From Halomonas sp. JB37 (GTDB taxonomy: Bacteria > Pseudomonadota > Gammaproteobacteria > Pseudomonadales > Halomonadaceae), in contig NZ_NRGW01000001.1 of the NCBI RefSeq assembly GCF_002332255.1, forward strand, positions 2,542,001-2,606,000: a stretch of 64,000 nt of DNA. The letters run 5' to 3'. The notes beneath the pieces were generated by a model, which was not told the origin of the DNA, did not search any database, and worked only from the letters and a program-made list of their open reading frames with translations. Positions 30,644 through 39,338 of this stretch are shown one piece after another. Position 1 is the first letter of the stretch. The number at the start of each line of letters is the position of its first letter. Both the position numbers and the translations under genes were made by a program.

Positions 30644-31288
30644 ATGGATTTATGTCACCGCCTGCGCGAAGCTGCCCAGCCCCACTGGAATGCCTCGGTC
30701 AATCATCGTTTTGTGGACCAATTGCTTGAAGGCAAGATTGCGGATAACGTTTTTGCTCGCTATTTGGTTCAGGATTTTCACTTTTGCGATAGCTTTATAC
30801 GATTACTTGGCGCTGCGGTTTGTGTCGCCGACGATCCAGATGCCCGCCTAACGCATGCACGCCAGCTTTCGGTACTGGCGGGTAGCGAATATCGCTATTT
30901 TATTGATTCGTTTGCAGCATTGAACATTCCCGAAGCACAGTGGAAAAACCCGGAACTGGCCGAGCCAACCCACGCGTTTATTGCGCTAATGGAAAGCGCC
31001 TGCAATTCACAGGATTACGCCTTTATCCTGGTGGTACTGGTAGTCGCTGAATGGCTCTATCTCGAGTGGGCTCAGCGTGCTCAAGAACCGCTGCCTATAC
31101 GCCCTGAACACCGCGACTGGATTGTGCTCCATAACGAGCCTGATTTTGTTCGCTGGGTTAATTTTTTATGTAACGAGCTAAACCGCGTAGGCGCCGAGCG
31201 TGATTTTGAAACGCTTAGCAAGCCGTTTATTGAAGCCAGCCAAATTGAGCAGCGTTTTTTTGATATGGCCTTTGAGGTACAACGCTAA
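30644..31288 (+). CDS. TenA/THI-4 family protein
   Basis: 214-residue all-helical TenA-fold protein (heme-oxygenase-like). Motifs: FARYLVQDFHFCDSFIRLLGAAV (residues about 37-59), GSEYRYF and EWLYLEWA near residue 145. TenA hydrolyses aminopyrimidines for thiamine salvage. This protein has Glu and Tyr at family positions but I cannot confirm the usual TenA catalytic cysteine, so it may be of the TenA_E type with another substrate. No thiamine genes or TPP riboswitch are next to it. Its terminator has been split by an insertion sequence. Confidence 0.75.
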   Translation: MDLCHRLREAAQPHWNASVNHRFVDQLLEGKIADNVFARYLVQDFHFCDSFIRLLGAAVCVADDPDARLTHARQLSVLAGSEYRYFIDSFAALNIPEAQWKNPELAEPTHAFIALMESACNSQDYAFILVVLVVAEWLYLEWAQRAQEPLPIRPEHRDWIVLHNEPDFVRWVNFLCNELNRVGAERDFETLSKPFIEASQIEQRFFDMAFEVQR

Positions 31289-31343
31289 ACTGCCGATAGT
31301 TAAGCGGTAGCTATTAATGCTTTAAATACCCTAGGCCGTAAGC

Positions 31344-31355
31344 AACAAAAGCCGC
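31344..31355. terminator. Left arm of a terminator split by the IS150-type element
   Basis: AACAAAAGCCGC at 31344-31355 is the exact inverse of GCGGCTTTTGTT at 32802-32813. Without the element and one CAC duplicate they form a 12-bp stem with loop CCACA between the convergent tenA-like and qor genes. Confidence 0.85.
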
Positions 31356-31391
31356 CCACTGAACTGACCCCAAAAACTTGGACAGTTAAAA

Positions 31392-32195
31392 CTAAGCGGC
31401 CAAGGCCTGATTTCGGTACTGCACCGGACTCAGGCCTTTTAATTTGGTCTTAATACGCTCGTGGTTATAGTAATGGATATAGTGTCGGATGCCCGCCTGT
31501 AACTGCTCAATATTGTCGAACCGATTCAGGTAAAAATATTCAGACTTCAGCGTCCCAAAGAAGCTCTCCATCGCGGCATTATCCAGGCAATTCCCTTTGC
31601 GTGACATGCTCTGAATCACGCCATGCTCGCTGAGCTTACGCCGGTAAGCGGGCATCTGATATTGCCAGCCTTGATCAGAATGCAGTAGCGGAGCGTCTTG
31701 GTCGGCCAGCTTGGCGAAAGCTTTCTTGAGCATCCCTCCTACCAGCGAGAACTGCGGCCTTTTCTGCATTGTATAGGACACGATTTCTCCATTGTAGAGA
31801 TCCATCACAGGCGACAAGTACAGCTTTTCGCCTCGGACATTGAACTCCGTGACGTCGGTTACCCACCGTTGGTTGGGGCGTTCAGCCTGAAACTGACGAG
31901 CAAGAAGATTGGGAACACTCGCCTGTTGTCCACGATAGGAGCGGTATTTCTTCGGGCGTACCAGCGACTTCAATCCCAGGTGCTGCATTAGGCGTTGGAC
32001 CGTCTTGTGGTTGACCTGGTCTCCCGCTTGGCGCAACGCTGCTGTAATTCGTCGATAGCCATAGCGCCCTTTGTGACGCTCGTAGAGGGTGTGAATGCGA
32101 CACTTCAGACCAGCATGTCGATCCTCCAGCTGAACTCTTGCCTGATAATAGAATGTGCTACGCGACAGTTCTGCTACTTTTAGCAGCACCGCCAA
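31392..32195 (-). CDS. IS3-family transposase OrfB (integrase catalytic domain)
   Basis: 267 residues from the first listed start, but normally made as the C-terminal part of an OrfAB fusion by -1 frameshifting. The frame is open further upstream, back to the end of orfA. The HTH_21 region (YERHKGRYGYRRITAAL) precedes the rve core. The DDE residues are visible in WVTDVTEF, LLHSDQGWQYQ and the Glu of AMESFFGTLKSE. No stop or deletion interrupts it. Confidence 0.93.
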   Translation of the reverse strand: MAVLLKVAELSRSTFYYQARVQLEDRHAGLKCRIHTLYERHKGRYGYRRITAALRQAGDQVNHKTVQRLMQHLGLKSLVRPKKYRSYRGQQASVPNLLARQFQAERPNQRWVTDVTEFNVRGEKLYLSPVMDLYNGEIVSYTMQKRPQFSLVGGMLKKAFAKLADQDAPLLHSDQGWQYQMPAYRRKLSEHGVIQSMSRKGNCLDNAAMESFFGTLKSEYFYLNRFDNIEQLQAGIRHYIHYYNHERIKTKLKGLSPVQYRNQALAA

Positions 32196-32221
32196 AGGGT
32201 GGCCTTGCTTCAGCTCAAGGA

Positions 32222-32746
32222 CTACCTGCGCTTTTTCGGCGCGGCTTGTTCTTTGGCCTGACGCAAGGCCTTCAACTTTTTTAGGTAGGCCACCTCTGCA
32301 CGCAAGTATTCGTTCTCTTGGAGCAGTTGCTTCAGCGAACTATTTTCAGTCACTGGAAGTGGGGGTTTGGAAGGCTCTGCTGTGGGCATCTTTGTCGGGC
32401 GACCTCGGGCTTTAGGCTCCAACGCTTGGAAGCCTCCTTCATGATACTGCCTTTCCCATTCCCGTATGACACCCGCTCCACCTCGAATATCAAGCAGGGT
32501 AACTGCTTGTCGGGCAGAGAGATCCTCTTGCCTCATGCGTTGCAATACAGATAATTTGAACTCAGCGCTGTAACGGCTGAACTTCTTCTGCAAGCCGCTC
32601 AGGCCATGCAGTTCATAGCTTTTGACCCAACGTCTGACGGTTGCATGGTCAAGACCGTAGTGTCTGGCCAGCCTCTTGTAACCCTGTTGCCCTTCTGTGT
32701 AGCTTTTCACTACTAATAGCTTGAACGCTTCATTGTATTTCGCCAT
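32222..32746 (-). CDS. IS3-family transposase OrfA (DNA-binding)
   Basis: 174 residues from ATG 32746 (MAKYNEAF), close to IS150 InsJ in size. It has two helix-turn-helix units (LARHYGLDHATVRRWVKSYELHG and the second around DLSARQAVTLLDI) and a C-terminal leucine-zipper-like stretch (LKQLLQENEYLRAEVAYLKKLKAL) used for dimerisation. Near its end the minus strand reads CCGAAAAAGCG, a likely slippery run for the -1 shift into orfB. The canonical A-AAA-AAG is one A short. Confidence 0.92.
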   Translation of the reverse strand: MAKYNEAFKLLVVKSYTEGQQGYKRLARHYGLDHATVRRWVKSYELHGLSGLQKKFSRYSAEFKLSVLQRMRQEDLSARQAVTLLDIRGGAGVIREWERQYHEGGFQALEPKARGRPTKMPTAEPSKPPLPVTENSSLKQLLQENEYLRAEVAYLKKLKALRQAKEQAAPKKRR

Positions 32747-32801
32747 GAAAAACACCCCAATCGTTGGATGGGTGTCCAACTTTTGGGGTGCAGTTCACAC
32801 A

Positions 32802-32813
32802 GCGGCTTTTGTT
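32802..32813. terminator. Right arm of the split terminator
   Basis: GCGGCTTTTGTT, partner of 31344-31355. It lies 15 bp past the qor stop on the minus strand. With its partner now 1.4 kb away it no longer folds as a normal terminator. Confidence 0.85.
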
Positions 32814-32827
32814 ACTAGCATGATGCC

Positions 32828-33805
32828 TTAGGGAAGCAATACGGTTGAGCCCGTGGTTTTGCGGCCCTGTAGCGCATCCTGTGCGTTACCGGCCTCGGCC
32901 AGCGGATAGCGATTGGCGATATCAATCGTAATTTTACCGCTCTCAAGCATGGCGAAGAAGTCATCGCACATTGCTTCCAAACGCTCCCGTGTGTCCGCGT
33001 AGCCGTTAAGGCTGGGACGAGTGACAAACAGCGCACCCTTCTGATTCAAAATACCAATATTCACGCCGTCAACCGGGCCGGAAGAGTTGCCAAAACTAAC
33101 CATTAGAGCGCGGGGCTTTAAACAATCTAACGATGTTTCCCACATATCTTTGCCCACAGAATCGTAGACCACGTCGCACATTTCACCATTCGTCAGCTCA
33201 CGTACGCGCTCGACAACGTTCTCTTCGCTGTAATTAATCGTCGCCCAGGCACCGTTCGCCATCGCGAGATCCGCTTTTTCTTGCGAGCTAACCGTACCGA
33301 TCAGCTTGACGCCTAACGCTTTCGCCCATTGGCAGGCAATTGAACCAACTCCGCCGGCGGCCGCATGGAATAAAATGGTTTCGCCGCCTTTCAGCTCATA
33401 GGTTTGACGAAGCAGATACTGAACGGTCAGGCCCTTGAGCATACTGGCCGCCGCCGTCTCAAAATCAACCGAGTCAGGCAGTTTGATGACCTTTGCCGCT
33501 GGCAGTGTGTGCAGCTGAGCATAGGCGCCTAGCGGGCCTTGCGCGTAGGCGACGCGATCACCGACGCTTAAGTGTGTGACACCTTCACCAACTGCATCGA
33601 CAACGCCCGCGCCCTCAGTACCCAACCCGGAAGGCATAGAAGGCGCTGGATAAAGGCCGGTACGAAAATAGATATCGATAAAGTTAAGGCCGATCGCTTT
33701 ATTGGCAATGCGCACTTCACCTTGATCTGGTTCAGCAGAGTTCACATTGACCAGTTCAAGCACATCGGAGGCGCCGGTACGTGTAAATTGGATACGCTGA
33801 GACAT
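32828..33805 (-). CDS. qor: NADPH:quinone oxidoreductase, zeta-crystallin type
   Basis: 325-residue zinc-free medium-chain dehydrogenase that reduces quinones with NADPH. It tracks E. coli Qor closely along its length: NKAIGLNFIDIYFRTGLYP, PSGLGTEGAGVV, SMLKGLTVQYLLRQTY, the cofactor loop FHAAAGGVGSIACQWAKALG, DSVGKDMWE and VTRPSLNGY. Zinc-ligand cysteines are absent, as expected. AGGACAATC precedes the ATG. It converges on the IS150-type insertion. Confidence 0.94.
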   Translation of the reverse strand: MSQRIQFTRTGASDVLELVNVNSAEPDQGEVRIANKAIGLNFIDIYFRTGLYPAPSMPSGLGTEGAGVVDAVGEGVTHLSVGDRVAYAQGPLGAYAQLHTLPAAKVIKLPDSVDFETAAASMLKGLTVQYLLRQTYELKGGETILFHAAAGGVGSIACQWAKALGVKLIGTVSSQEKADLAMANGAWATINYSEENVVERVRELTNGEMCDVVYDSVGKDMWETSLDCLKPRALMVSFGNSSGPVDGVNIGILNQKGALFVTRPSLNGYADTRERLEAMCDDFFAMLESGKITIDIANRYPLAEAGNAQDALQGRKTTGSTVLLP

Positions 33806-34039
33806 TAGATTGTCCTTATTGATTGTTAAGTTTAGTCACTATTCAACTGGTTAATAATAGATAGCTGATGAATAGCAGACGTGCGGCTGATACGGCTATC
33901 GAAGCGTGTTGCGCCCTATAAATCAAGCTCGCATGCTAGCGCATTTGAATACGTGCCTCACCTGAACACTGAAACGCTGCTGTCATGCCCCCATGCTAGA
34001 CTCAATGCATATCTATCGTCGAAGGCTTAGGGATTTTTC

Positions 34040-34795
34040 ATGACCCACCCTGCAATTCAACTGCCCACGCTGATTGCTCACCGGGGCTATTCAGCCGCGG
34101 CCCCTGAAAATACCTTGTCGGCAGTGCGCGCCGCTTATCAGGCCGGGATCGACTGGGTAGAGTTAGATGTGCAGCTACTCGGTGACGGCACGCCGGTGAT
34201 TTGGCACGATGCTGACGTAGCGCGCTGCTCGAATAGCCGCGGAGCACTTGCGTCGATGGACTTGGCCAATGCCCAAACTTTAGATGCAGGCAGCTGGTTT
34301 GGCGATGCCTTTTCGGGCGAAAAAATGGTCAGCTTAGAGACAATGCTAGCGCTGCTTAACGAGTTGGGCATGGGCGTCAATATGGAGATTAAGGTCAACA
34401 AAGGCCGTGATCCCATCGCACTGGTTGAGCGCACCCTGCCGGTAATGCTGGATACGCTGCCCTCCGAACGGCTGATTATTTCTTCCTTTGATAGCCGCGC
34501 GCTTGTCCACTGTCGTCAGTTTGCGAACAGCGACCGACTAGCCCTGGGCGTACTGTTCGGCAGTGTGCCTAAAACCTGGCGCGCACAGTGCGAGGCTATT
34601 GAGGCTTTCAGCGTGCACCCCGACTGGCCGCGCTTAAAGCGTATCCAAGCCGAAGCCATACTGCGCGATGGCTATAAGCTACTCTGCTACACCGCTAACG
34701 ACCCAAGTGCCTTTCATAGCCGCTGGGAATGGGGAATTAGTAGCGTTATCACCGATGAGCCAGCCGCATTTAAACGCTTTTTAGATAGCCATTGA
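34040..34795 (+). CDS. ugpQ: Cytoplasmic glycerophosphodiester phosphodiesterase
   Basis: Hydrolyses glycerophosphodiesters to glycerol 3-phosphate and an alcohol. 251 residues, no signal peptide, hence UgpQ rather than periplasmic GlpQ. The catalytic pair is visible in LIAHRGYSAAAPENTLSA and the metal site in WVELDVQLLGDGTPVIWHDADVARCSN; GVNMEIKVNKGRD is the second acidic site. LLCYTANDP and ITDEP close the barrel. The ugp transport genes are not adjacent. Confidence 0.93.
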   Translation: MTHPAIQLPTLIAHRGYSAAAPENTLSAVRAAYQAGIDWVELDVQLLGDGTPVIWHDADVARCSNSRGALASMDLANAQTLDAGSWFGDAFSGEKMVSLETMLALLNELGMGVNMEIKVNKGRDPIALVERTLPVMLDTLPSERLIISSFDSRALVHCRQFANSDRLALGVLFGSVPKTWRAQCEAIEAFSVHPDWPRLKRIQAEAILRDGYKLLCYTANDPSAFHSRWEWGISSVITDEPAAFKRFLDSH

Positions 34796-34853
34796 TGCTG
34801 TGAAACATTAGTGGAAACGGTGAAACATGCGTGGACCCGATGAAGGCGCTTGC

Positions 34854-35450
34854 TCAATCGCCTGACGCGGCACCAGGCAAATAGTGGATCACATCATGAA
34901 AGCGTAGCCGTGCATCACCAGCGTTGCGCATGGCGTGAGGGCGGTCAGCGAAAAAACGTATTCCTTCGCCCTCGCGCAGCGTCTGCCAGCGCTGATCAAT
35001 ACGCAGCTCCATCTCACCGTCAATCACCACCATATGCTCAACCACGCCGCTCGCATGCGCGGAAGATTCGCTCATGGCCCCAGGTGCCAGCTCAATCATA
35101 AACATTTCAAAACCGAGCAGTGGGTCGTAGGGAAACAGTAGGCTCGCCTGCATACCGGCACTGTCTGCCCCCCACACGGATTCCAGTCCATTGCGATGCA
35201 GCTCGCCTAATGCCGGTTTTTGACTATCAAAAAGCGTTGAAAACGATACCCGAAAGCCGCTCGCAATCTTCCACAGCGTGGAAACAGTCGGGCTAGATTC
35301 GCCGCGCTCTATTTGCCCCAGCATGGCTTTACTGACGCCTGTTTCAAGCGCGGCCCGGTCTAGGCTCCACTGACGCTCCTTACGTAATCGCTTTACCGTG
35401 GCGGCCATGTGACCCGCGATAGCCGGTGCGCTGATTTCATTCGCTGACAT
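34854..35450 (-). CDS. XRE-family regulator with C-terminal cupin
   Basis: 198 residues: an N-terminal XRE helix-turn-helix (residues about 14-68, LRKERQWSLDRAALETGVSKAMLGQIERGESSPTV) and a C-terminal cupin domain (about 100-190, ELAPGAMSESSAHASGVVEHMVVIDGEMELRI and the HAMRNAGDARLRF part) that would sense a small ligand. It is divergent from the BenE-type transporter, with two copies of a near-palindrome between them, so it most likely regulates itself and that transporter. Confidence 0.85.
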   Translation of the reverse strand: MSANEISAPAIAGHMAATVKRLRKERQWSLDRAALETGVSKAMLGQIERGESSPTVSTLWKIASGFRVSFSTLFDSQKPALGELHRNGLESVWGADSAGMQASLLFPYDPLLGFEMFMIELAPGAMSESSAHASGVVEHMVVIDGEMELRIDQRWQTLREGEGIRFFADRPHAMRNAGDARLRFHDVIHYLPGAASGD

Positions 35451-35519
35451 CCCTCTCGCTCCTGCTTATGTAAATCATTTGCGCGCATCCGCGCCAACAC
35501 GTGAGATATCTGCGCGCAT

Positions 35520-35573
35520 TGTGCGCTATAACGCACAATGATAGCATGCTTGAAATGTGCGCTATAACGCACA
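35520..35573. promoter_or_regulatory. Twin operators between the XRE regulator and the BenE-type gene
   Basis: GTGCGCTATAACGCAC occurs identically at 35521-35536 and 35557-35572, 36 bp centre to centre. Each copy is a palindrome except for one mismatched base pair per half. Their position between divergent genes marks them as probable sites for the XRE-cupin protein. Confidence 0.8.
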
Positions 35574-35622
35574 GTGTCGCGCTATTTGACGACTTATGTT
35601 GGCACGCTTTGCGGGAGGCCTC

Positions 35623-36843
35623 ATGCAAGTGACATCAGAAAACTCTTCACCCCAACCGCCAGCGCGGAGGCCTTCGCTATGGCGCGACATGAGTGTCTCA
35701 ACCGTAACTGCGGGTTTTGTCGCCGTCACTATTGGCTATACCAGCTCGGCGGCGATTATTTTCCAAGCGGCGGCCGCTGCCGGCGCATCACCGGCACAAA
35801 TCAGCTCTTGGCTATGGGCGCTAGGCCTTGGCATGGGGGCGACCTCACTGGGCCTATCGTTACGCTATCGCATGCCGTTGCTTACTGCATGGTCTACTCC
35901 CGGCGCGGCCTTCTTAGCGACGAGCTTACCTGGCATTCCCATGCAAGAGGCTATCGGCGCCTTTCTATTTTCGGCGCTGTTAATTACCGTGTGCGGCGTC
36001 ACCGGCATGTTTGAGCGCTTAATGCGCTACATACCCAGTGCGATTGCCTCGGCCATGCTGGCAGGCATTCTGCTGCACTTTGGGTTAGATCTTTTCGTAG
36101 TCATGGCAAGAGAGTGGCTGATACCACTGATAATGCTCGCTGCCTGGGTAGCAGGACGACGGTTATGGCCATCGCTGGCAGTGCCTGGCGTCTTGGTAAC
36201 GGGCTTGGCTGTCGCCGCCTTGCAAGGGCAAATTAGCCTAAACGATGTTCCGCTTTATCCCTCCACCCCTGTCTTTACGGCACCGGTATTTACTCTTTCT
36301 ACGCTCATTGGCATTGGCATACCGCTGTTTGTCATCACCATGGCCACACAAAACTTGCCGGGTGTCGCGGTGCTGCGCGCGGCCGGCTACCACCCCAATA
36401 GCTCGCCACTGATTGGCTGGACAGGCGCCACTACGCTGCTATTAGCGCCGTTTGGCGCTTTTGCGCTTAATATGGCGGCCATTAGCGCGGCGGTGTGCCT
36501 GGGCCCTGATGCTCATGAGAACCCACATCGGCGCTACACCGCGGGCGTTGCAGCGGGTGTTTTCTATATCATTTTAGGTATTTTCGGTGCCACCGTTACG
36601 GGCGTCTTCAACGCATTGCCTGCGGCACTTGTTACGGCGTTAGCGGGTATTGCCCTGCTAGGCACCTTAGGCGGTGGCTTAGCTAATGCGTTTTATGATT
36701 CCAAGCAGCGTGATGCAGCTATCGTGACATTCTTACTGACCGGTTCGGGTATTACCCTACTGGGAATTGGTGGCGCATTTTGGGGGCTAGTGGCAGGCCT
36801 AATAGTGTTAACGATAACCACAAAAAAGCCCAGCGCGGCGTGA
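35623..36843 (+). CDS. Benzoate/H+ symporter family (BenE-type) transporter
   Basis: 406-residue inner-membrane transporter with about 11-12 hydrophobic segments, of the BenE family. Family marks include GFVAVTIGYTSSAAIIFQAA, TAWSTPGAAFLATS, PSAIASAMLAGILLHFGLDLF, ITMATQNLPGVAVLRAAGY and GAFALNMAAISAAVCLGPDAHENP. I chose ATG 35623 because GGGAGG lies just before it; 35596 is a longer alternative. No benzoate catabolic genes are nearby, so the substrate may differ. Controlled, it seems, by the divergent XRE-cupin protein. Confidence 0.88.
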   Translation: MQVTSENSSPQPPARRPSLWRDMSVSTVTAGFVAVTIGYTSSAAIIFQAAAAAGASPAQISSWLWALGLGMGATSLGLSLRYRMPLLTAWSTPGAAFLATSLPGIPMQEAIGAFLFSALLITVCGVTGMFERLMRYIPSAIASAMLAGILLHFGLDLFVVMAREWLIPLIMLAAWVAGRRLWPSLAVPGVLVTGLAVAALQGQISLNDVPLYPSTPVFTAPVFTLSTLIGIGIPLFVITMATQNLPGVAVLRAAGYHPNSSPLIGWTGATTLLLAPFGAFALNMAAISAAVCLGPDAHENPHRRYTAGVAAGVFYIILGIFGATVTGVFNALPAALVTALAGIALLGTLGGGLANAFYDSKQRDAAIVTFLLTGSGITLLGIGGAFWGLVAGLIVLTITTKKPSAA

Positions 36844-36862
36844 AACCAGCGCTGGGCTTTTA
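36824..36862 (+). terminator. Terminator overlapping the end of the BenE-type gene
   Basis: GCCCAGCGC (36828-36836) pairs with GCGCTGGGC (36849-36857), with A-rich sequence before and TTTT after. The stop codon lies in the loop. It may also serve the convergent lipoprotein gene. Confidence 0.85.
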
Positions 36863-36884
36863 AAGTCAATTACGCACGATTCAA

Positions 36885-37319
36885 CTACATTGCTGACAGC
36901 TTTTCATCATCCAGCACGCCTGACATTCGAACCATCGCCAAAGCTTCATCCAGGCTGCCCATTTCTTCAATCATCACCAGCTCATTCTCTAAGCTCACCG
37001 GCTTGCCAGCGGTCTCTGACAACAGCTTCTCTAATGAAGCTACGTCCATGGCGTCGTCTAAATGGTGAACATCCACTGACGCGCTATCGCGGCCCGGCAG
37101 ATAGATGGTGCCATTAGAGAGATCCACGGCGTACGCAATCACCCCAGGGACGATAAAAAACAGTAGTCCGACGCTGTTGGCGATAGCAATAACCGGATCA
37201 ATATCACCGCTTAGCTGGCCTTTTCGCTCAGGATGAAAAATCGTACCACAACCACTTAGTGCCACTACAGAAGCCCCAACGACGGCTCCCGTCAACCAGC
37301 GACGCACTACATGATGCAT
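36885..37319 (-). CDS. Putative lipoprotein of unknown function
   Basis: 144 residues from ATG 37319, which has GAGGGAA before it; the longer frame to 37409 lacks such a site. The N-terminus is a lipoprotein signal (residues 1-22, VVGASVVALSGC) with lipobox LSGC. The mature part holds GTIFHPERKGQLSG, a hydrophobic stretch LLFFIVPGVIAYAVDL and GTIYLPG, a pattern I associate with small conserved gammaproteobacterial lipoproteins of unknown role. The C-terminal 60 residues are acidic and helical. It is divergent from proS. Confidence 0.7.
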   Translation of the reverse strand: MHHVVRRWLTGAVVGASVVALSGCGTIFHPERKGQLSGDIDPVIAIANSVGLLFFIVPGVIAYAVDLSNGTIYLPGRDSASVDVHHLDDAMDVASLEKLLSETAGKPVSLENELVMIEEMGSLDEALAMVRMSGVLDDEKLSAM

Positions 37320-37577
37320 GAAGGTTCCCTCAAGTAATAAGAATAACGGTCGTCGGTATAGAATATTGTGACTTAGCGTCTTAATGCCGACGACCGCACC
37401 GTAAACCAAAGCAGTTTAGCACAATCTATCAAAAGCATAGGCAGCTGATGGTAAGTAGGATTTTGCCGCTTTAACGACTAGGCCGTACAATGTCATCATC
37501 CAACGCTGACGGGGCTATCACGCCCTACGATTAAGCACTGATGTTTAAGTACACGTACCTAAGGAATGCTCACGCCC

Positions 37578-39296
37578 ATGCGCGCCAGCCAACTATTGAT
37601 TGCCACGTTAAAAGAAACGCCGGCCGATGCCGAAGTCATTAGCCACCAGTTAATGTTACGCGCCGGGATGATTCGTCGCTTAACGTCGGGCCTGTATACG
37701 TGGCTGCCGCTTGGCCTTCGCACGCTGCGAAAAGTGGAAGCCATCGTGCGTGAAGAAATGAACCGCGTAGGCGCTCAAGAAGTGCTAATGCCCGCTGTTC
37801 AACCTGCTGAACTTTGGCAGGAATCAGGCCGTTGGGAGCAGTATGGCCCTGAGCTTTTACGTGTGAAAGATCGTCACGACCGTGACTACTGCGTGGGCCC
37901 CACCCACGAAGAAGTTATTACCGATCTGGTGCGCAAAGAAATTGCCAGCTACAAACAGCTACCGGTCAATTTCTACCAAATTCAAACCAAGTTTCGTGAC
38001 GAAATTCGCCCACGCTTTGGGGTGATGCGCTCGCGTGAGTTCATCATGAAAGACGCTTATTCTTTCCACCTTGATGAAGACTCGTTAAAACAGACCTATC
38101 AAGACATGTACGACGCCTACACGCGTATTTTCACGCGTTTAGGTCTTAATTTCCGCCCCGTTATTGCGGATAACGGCTCCATTGGTGGTTCCGGCTCACA
38201 CGAATTCCACGTCTTAGCAGACTCCGGCGAAGATGACATCGTGTTCTCTAACGCGTCAGACTACGCGGCTAACATGGAGAAAGCCGAGGCACTGCCCACA
38301 CCAGTTGGCAGTCAAGCCACTCGTTCGAAGCCTTGCGAAGAGCTGCGTCTGGTCGAGACGCCCGATGCCAAGACCATCGCAGCCTTAGTTGAGCAGTTTG
38401 ATCTGCCCATTGAGAAAACGATTAAAACACTAATGGTGCAAGCAGCCGAGGGTGGGCTGATCGCGCTGCTGATACGCGGTGATCACACGTTAAACGAAGT
38501 TAAAGCCGAAAATCTTCCTCAGGTAGCCGCCCCGCTCACCATGGCCACAGAAGAAGAAATTCGCGCTATTGTTAGTGCAGGTCCTGGCTCACTCGGCCCC
38601 GTAGGTCTTGAGATGCCGATCATTATTGATCGAAGCGTCGCCCTTATGAGCGACTTTGGCGCAGGCGCCAACGTGGATGGCAAACACTACTTTGGCATTA
38701 ACTGGGAGCGCGATGTCGCCTTGCCTGATATTGCCGACCTGCGCAACGTGGTCGAAGGAGATCCCTCCCCAGACGGCCAAGGCACGCTGTCTATTAAGCG
38801 CGGCATTGAAGTGGGCCATGTTTTCCAGCTGGGTCAACAATACTCACAGGCTATGAACGCCAACGTACTGGGCGACAATGGCAAAACCAGCCATCCATGG
38901 ATGGGTTGCTACGGCATCGGCGTAACTCGCGTGGTCGCGGCGGCCATTGAGCAAAACCACGACGAATCCGGCATTATTTGGCCCAACGCGATAGCACCGT
39001 TCCAAGTGGCGCTGGTGCCGATGAATGCACACAAATCTCAGCGCGTGCGCGAAGAGTCTGAACGGCTATACCAAGCACTGAGCGCGGCAGGTTTAGACGT
39101 ATTGCTGGATGACCGCGATACTCGCCCAGGGGTTAAATTTGCCGACCTAGAACTGATGGGTGTTCCTCACCGCTTAGTAATTGGCGATCGTGGCTTAGAC
39201 AACGGCGAACTGGAATATAAAGGCCGCCGAGACAGCGAAGCGACCATGGTGTCTGCAGATCAAATCATTGACTTTCTACGTGAAAAAGCTAGCTAA
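37578..39296 (+). CDS. proS: Prolyl-tRNA synthetase
   Basis: Charges tRNA-Pro. 572 residues, bacterial type with the editing (INS/YbaK-like) domain inserted between class II motifs 2 and 3. Start at 37578 gives [20 protein letters not shown] as in E. coli; 37566 is in frame but abuts the AAGGA site. Motif 1 lies around [17 protein letters not shown], motif 2 in [24 protein letters not shown], the editing domain spans about 225-395, and motif 3 is [17 protein letters not shown]. The anticodon-binding domain is complete. Confidence 0.97.
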   Translation: MRASQLLIATLKETPADAEVISHQLMLRAGMIRRLTSGLYTWLPLGLRTLRKVEAIVREEMNRVGAQEVLMPAVQPAELWQESGRWEQYGPELLRVKDRHDRDYCVGPTHEEVITDLVRKEIASYKQLPVNFYQIQTKFRDEIRPRFGVMRSREFIMKDAYSFHLDEDSLKQTYQDMYDAYTRIFTRLGLNFRPVIADNGSIGGSGSHEFHVLADSGEDDIVFSNASDYAANMEKAEALPTPVGSQATRSKPCEELRLVETPDAKTIAALVEQFDLPIEKTIKTLMVQAAEGGLIALLIRGDHTLNEVKAENLPQVAAPLTMATEEEIRAIVSAGPGSLGPVGLEMPIIIDRSVALMSDFGAGANVDGKHYFGINWERDVALPDIADLRNVVEGDPSPDGQGTLSIKRGIEVGHVFQLGQQYSQAMNANVLGDNGKTSHPWMGCYGIGVTRVVAAAIEQNHDESGIIWPNAIAPFQVALVPMNAHKSQRVREESERLYQALSAAGLDVLLDDRDTRPGVKFADLELMGVPHRLVIGDRGLDNGELEYKGRRDSEATMVSADQIIDFLREKAS

Positions 39297-39308
39297 GGCA
39301 TGAGTGAA

Positions 39309-39338
39309 AGCCACCGCGCAGCTAACGGCGCGGTGGCT
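39309..39338. terminator. Two-way terminator between proS and the kinase/PqqD gene
   Basis: AGCCACCGCGC (39309-39319) pairs with GCGCGGTGGCT (39328-39338). The stop codon of the minus-strand gene lies in the loop. Confidence 0.85.

Larger units (their letters stand above)
31360..32797 (-). mobile_element. Complete IS3-family element, IS150 group
   Basis: 1438 bp, with terminal inverted repeats of about 25 bp starting TGAACTG: left TGAACTGACCCCAAAAACTT, right (inverted) TGAACTGCACCCCAAAAGTT, both continuing GGACA. CAC flanks it on both sides (31357-31359 and 32798-32800), a 3-bp target duplication as expected for the family. It encodes intact orfA and orfB in frames related by -1. It sits precisely in the loop of a terminator hairpin. 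Intact ends, intact genes and a perfect duplication argue for a recent insertion. Confidence 0.95.

Noticed and set aside
31360..32797. Programmed frameshift at a canonical A-AAA-AAG in the IS150-type element
   Set aside because: The site reads CCGAAAAAGCG with five A, so it is noted as a likely slippery run but not claimed as the canonical heptamer.
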